Below, in pieces: positions 6,920 to 8,154 of a stretch of DNA of 8,154 nucleotides (its first letter is position 1; each line of letters starts with the position of its first letter). A program made the position numbers and the translations under genes. Location of the stretch: the NCBI GenBank assembly GCA_943328365.2, contig CALPZT020000056.1, positions 1-8,154 of the forward strand. Direction: 5' to 3'. The notes beneath the pieces are model-generated. The model was given only the letters and a program-made list of their open reading frames with translations. It ran no database searches and had not been told where the DNA came from. This DNA comes from Bifidobacterium breve. GTDB lineage: Bacteria > Actinomycetota > Actinomycetes > S36-B12.

Positions 6920-7744
6920 TCAGATCGGTTCTGGATCGTCGATCGGCGAGGTGATGTCGTCGTCGAATTCGGAGAAGTCAGGGTCGCCAGCCCTCTTGCG
7001 GCGGCGGCGTCGGTCGTTGAGCAGGCAGATGCCGACAGCTATGCCGACGAGGACGAGGAGCGGCCCGGCGAGGAGGAGGAGGTTGATGGGGTCGCCTGTC
7101 GGGGTGGCGACCGCGGCGAAGATGAAGACGCCGAAGATGATCCACCGCCACCATGAGATGAGCCGCGCGCCGCTGAGAATCCCGGCGAAGTTGAGCAGGA
7201 CAAGGAGCAGCGGGAGGAGGAAGCCCACCCCGAAGACGAGAATCGTTCGAATGAAGAATGAAAGATAGCGATCGACCGAGACGATGTTCTCGACCCCTTG
7301 CGGGGTGAAGCCGAGGAGGATCTCCAGCCCAAACGGCAGGACGAAGTAGGCGAGGAGGACTCCGGCGCCGAAGAGTGGTGTTGCCACGGCCGCAAAGCCC
7401 AGTGCCCAGCGCCGCTCATTTCGGTGAAGGCCCGGGGTGACAAAGCGCCAGAGCTGGTAGAGCCATACGGGCGCACTGAGCACGAGGCCGGCAACAGCTG
7501 CAACCTGCATCTGCAGCACGAACGGATCCGCGACGCCCGTCAGGGCAAGAGTGACCGTTCGGCCCTCACCCTGAGCCTGCTCGACGACAGCTTCGAACGG
7601 CTCGCTCAGCCACGCGAACAGCTGGACGTAATACACCCAACCGACCACCATGCCGATCGCGACTGCGATACCCGACTTGACGAGGCGGGACCTCAGTTCG
7701 CGGAGATGATCGGTGAGCGGCATGGCCACGGCTGACTTCACCAT
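6920..7744 (-). CDS. tatC: Sec-independent protein translocase subunit TatC
   Basis: TatC is the polytopic membrane subunit that recognises twin-arginine signal peptides and organises TatA assembly for export of folded proteins. The 274-residue product shows six membrane segments, at about 24-44, 77-97, 114-137, 160-186, 197-212 and 220-241. The cytoplasmic N-terminus MPLTDHLRELRSRL (8-21) carries the conserved Glu16. FVTPGLHRNE (101-110) holds the conserved F-x-x-PGL and Glu110, and ATPTGDP (213-219) holds the late conserved Asp. A cytoplasmic tail has a run of arginines/lysine (245-251) followed by an acidic end. The start at ATG 7744 has only a weak upstream GTGGG. The internal ATG at residue 8 matches the family start equally well, so the first seven residues are uncertain. 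It lies 27 bases after tatA, clearly in one operon. A seven-codon ORF (7761-7738) ends across its start. Confidence 0.96.
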   Translation of the reverse strand: MVKSAVAMPLTDHLRELRSRLVKSGIAVAIGMVVGWVYYVQLFAWLSEPFEAVVEQAQGEGRTVTLALTGVADPFVLQMQVAAVAGLVLSAPVWLYQLWRFVTPGLHRNERRWALGFAAVATPLFGAGVLLAYFVLPFGLEILLGFTPQGVENIVSVDRYLSFFIRTILVFGVGFLLPLLLVLLNFAGILSGARLISWWRWIIFGVFIFAAVATPTGDPINLLLLAGPLLVLVGIAVGICLLNDRRRRRKRAGDPDFSEFDDDITSPIDDPEPI

Positions 7745-7771
7745 GCGAAACCCACGTGCATTACCTCGATG

Positions 7772-8002
7772 TCAGGCGTCCGCGGACTTCTCAACGGGCG
7801 GCGCAGGCGGGGCCGGAGTCTGCTCGGCTTCGGCAGCGGTTACCGCCGTGTCGTTTCCGGCGAGCCCCTTTGTCTCGGCCTTGAAGATGCGCATGGAGCG
7901 ACCGAGGCCGCGGGCCGCATCGGGAAGCCGCTTCGCTCCAAAAAGCAGGAGGATGAGGGCCACGATGATGAGCCACTCCCAGCCCTTCATGTTCGTCAGC
8001 AT
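7772..8002 (-). CDS. tatA: Sec-independent protein translocase subunit TatA
   Basis: TatA is the small single-span subunit that oligomerises to form the passage for folded twin-arginine substrates. The product has 76 residues. WEWLIIVALILLLFGAKRLP (8-27) is the membrane helix with the FGA hinge. It is followed by the amphipathic helix PDAARGLGRSMRIFKAE and a flexible proline/alanine-rich tail ending PAPPAPPVEKSADA. The start at ATG 8002 is supported by GAAGGG six bases upstream. The later ATG at 7990, where family similarity begins, has no such site. It sits between pafC and tatC as in mycobacteria. No separate tatB is in the window. TatB in actinobacteria is usually encoded elsewhere. Confidence 0.95.
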   Translation of the reverse strand: MLTNMKGWEWLIIVALILLLFGAKRLPDAARGLGRSMRIFKAETKGLAGNDTAVTAAEAEQTPAPPAPPVEKSADA

Positions 8003-8008
8003 GGTGCA

Positions 8009-8014
8009 CCCTTC
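8009..8014 (-). promoter_or_regulatory. Ribosome binding site that fixes the tatA start
   Basis: GAAGGG on the minus strand lies six bases before the ATG at 8002. It selects this ATG over the one at 7990. Between it and the start lies the palindrome GGTGCACC (8003-8010), which overlaps the end of the site. Confidence 0.6.
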
Positions 8015-8028
8015 GTCGACATGGTGGT

Positions 8029-8154
8029 TCAGGGACCCTCAGCGTACGCCGCGAGTGCCCGCTTCGCTGCATCCGCCACTGACTTGCGCAAATCCGCGGG
8101 CGCGAGCACCTCTGCCACGCCCCCGAGCGAAAGCATCATCCGGACGAGCCACTC
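8029..8154 (-). CDS. pafC: PafC, WYL-domain transcriptional regulator, C-terminal end only
   Basis: The last 41 residues of a protein enter from the right edge and stop at TGA 8029-8031, 26 bases before tatA. The fragment EWLVRMMLSLGG followed by AEVLAPADLRKSVADAAKRA and ending AAYAEGP fits the C-terminal pattern of WYL-domain regulators (W-L...LGG..-vl-P..L...v...A..al..Y). Gene order pafC-tatA-tatC-helY is conserved in mycobacteria (Rv2095c-Rv2092c), which strengthens the assignment. PafC pairs with PafB to activate genes of the LexA-independent DNA-damage response in mycobacteria. The HTH and WYL core lie outside the window, so PafC cannot be told from a PafB/PafC fusion or another WYL protein by this piece alone. 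Confidence 0.78.
   Translation of the reverse strand, partial: EWLVRMMLSLGGVAEVLAPADLRKSVADAAKRALAAYAEGP

Noticed and set aside
5964..7268. Long plus-strand open frame (434 codons) opposite helY and tatC
   Set aside because: It lies antisense to two strongly supported genes, has no recognisable domain, and its openness follows from high GC and codon bias on the other strand.
7745..7771. TatA-TatC readthrough fusion (tatC is in frame with tatA past its TGA)
   Set aside because: There is one chance in three of being in frame, and there are no signs of recoding. Two separate proteins are the norm.

Overview
The window looks like chromosomal core sequence from a high-GC actinobacterium (Actinomycetota). 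The evidence is the base composition, GTG starts, GTGA start/stop overlaps, and gene content and order that I recognise from actinobacteria. From right to left on the minus strand it reads pafC (C-terminal end only), tatA, tatC and helY. Next comes a plus-strand 5'-3' exonuclease gene, then a minus-strand run of M24 peptidase, YtcJ-type amidohydrolase and the N-terminal third of lnt. From memory, the right part matches the Mycobacterium tuberculosis order Rv2095c (pafC), Rv2094c (tatA), Rv2093c (tatC), Rv2092c (helY), Rv2090 (exonuclease), Rv2089c (pepE). The small Rv2091c membrane protein gene is missing between helY and the exonuclease gene.

Layout. 1-331: start of lnt, running off the left edge. 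328-1968: amidohydrolase, joined to lnt by a 4-base GTGA overlap. 1965-3107: M24 aminopeptidase, joined to the amidohydrolase by another GTGA overlap. About 3087-3133: a very short divergent region. 3133-4071: FEN/PolA-type 5'-3' exonuclease. 4045-4131: a perfect 36-base tandem repeat filling the convergent gap, with a hairpin in each full copy. 4137-6863: HelY, a Ski2/Mtr4-like helicase. 6920-7744: tatC. 7772-8002: tatA. 8029-8154: end of pafC. There is no gene-free stretch longer than 65 bases, no RNA gene, no CRISPR array and no mobile element.

How the genes fit together. TatA and TatC form the core of the twin-arginine protein export machine, and Lnt N-acylates exported lipoproteins, so both ends of the window serve the cell envelope. 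PafC belongs to the WYL-domain PafB/PafC regulator pair, linked in mycobacteria to the DNA-damage response. HelY is probably an RNA helicase. The exonuclease belongs to the RNA-primer or DNA-flap processing family. The M24 peptidase and the amidohydrolase are probably housekeeping hydrolases whose substrates cannot be read from sequence.

I see no convincing undescribed system. The points most worth a second look are the tandem hairpin repeat that contains the exonuclease stop codon, the 18-base repeat giving the amidohydrolase a PPRWTQ-repeat N-terminus, and -10-like hexamers placed six bases before start codons that lack a ribosome binding site, which suggests leaderless transcripts.
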